Below, piece by piece: positions 43,836 through 43,836 of a stretch of DNA of 43,836 nucleotides. The DNA lies in NCBI GenBank assembly GCA_036524675.1, contig DATDBU010000145.1, positions 1 through 43,836 on the forward strand, given 5' to 3'. A model generated the notes under the pieces. That model saw nothing but the letters and a program-made list of their open reading frames with translations. It had not been told where the DNA came from and did not search any database. Source of the stretch: DATDAW01 sp036524675 (GTDB taxonomy: Bacteria; Verrucomicrobiota; Verrucomicrobiia; Chthoniobacterales; DASVRZ01). The stretch's first letter is position 1. The number at the start of each line of letters is the position of its first letter. The translations under genes and the position numbers were made by a program.

Positions 43836-43836
43836 A

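Overview
The window is 43.8 kb of gene-dense bacterial chromosome of moderately high GC. It probably comes from a Verrucomicrobiota-like (PVC) bacterium. The pointers are a pseudopilin with the HxxxxxxxxxDG C-terminal motif, an ECF-like sigma factor next to a Zn-ribbon Ser/Thr kinase with a TolB-like C-terminus, a GntR/LacI hybrid sugar regulator, and many structured intergenic palindromes. This placement is inferred from gene style only; no rRNA is present.

Layout. 1-5.4 kb: a ribose-type sugar ABC transporter (rbsB-rbsA-rbsC, minus strand) divergent from a GntR-HTH/LacI-sensor regulator; the shared spacer carries four copies of an AAGTTGTCA/TGACAACTT site. 5.6-6.2 kb: a small outer-membrane beta-barrel protein. 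6.5-17.9 kb: a tightly coupled plus-strand operon. It encodes an inactive legumain-like (C13) domain fused to DUF3857-transglutaminase, then MoxR ATPase, DUF58, a BatA-like vWA protein, a large membrane coiled-coil protein, and a second vWA/glutamine-amidotransferase-like membrane protein. 18.1-20.2 kb: imuB and imuA (mutasome accessory genes) without dnaE2, headed by a 12-bp-arm palindrome, then a vapBC toxin-antitoxin pair. 21.1-30.4 kb: a class I methyltransferase with a regulatory domain, convergent to part of a type VI secretion locus (tagH-like, tssK, tssL, tssM, tagF); sheath, tube, spike, baseplate and ClpV genes are not here. 30.6-33.1 kb: an EF-hand protein, a glycine-zipper lipoprotein and a MATE exporter. 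33.2-36.1 kb: dprA, aroB and a pseudopilin (minus). 36.3 kb: tRNA-Leu(GAG). 36.5-40.1 kb: a fused HyuA-HyuB/5-oxoprolinase. 40.4-41.2 kb: rpsI and rplM (minus) with a clear terminator. 41.5-43.8 kb: the sigma factor and the kinase.

The most unusual feature is between the genes. At least six unrelated families of fold-back repeats fill the spacers. One family (core CAAGGAG...CTTG, with two inner hairpins) occurs at three of the five tail-to-tail gene junctions and nowhere else in the window. Its copies show compensatory base changes in a stem, and it supplies or abuts the stop codons of neighbouring genes. Together with the pseudo-protease/transglutaminase/MoxR/vWA operon and the palindrome at imuA/vapBC, these are the main points for follow-up.
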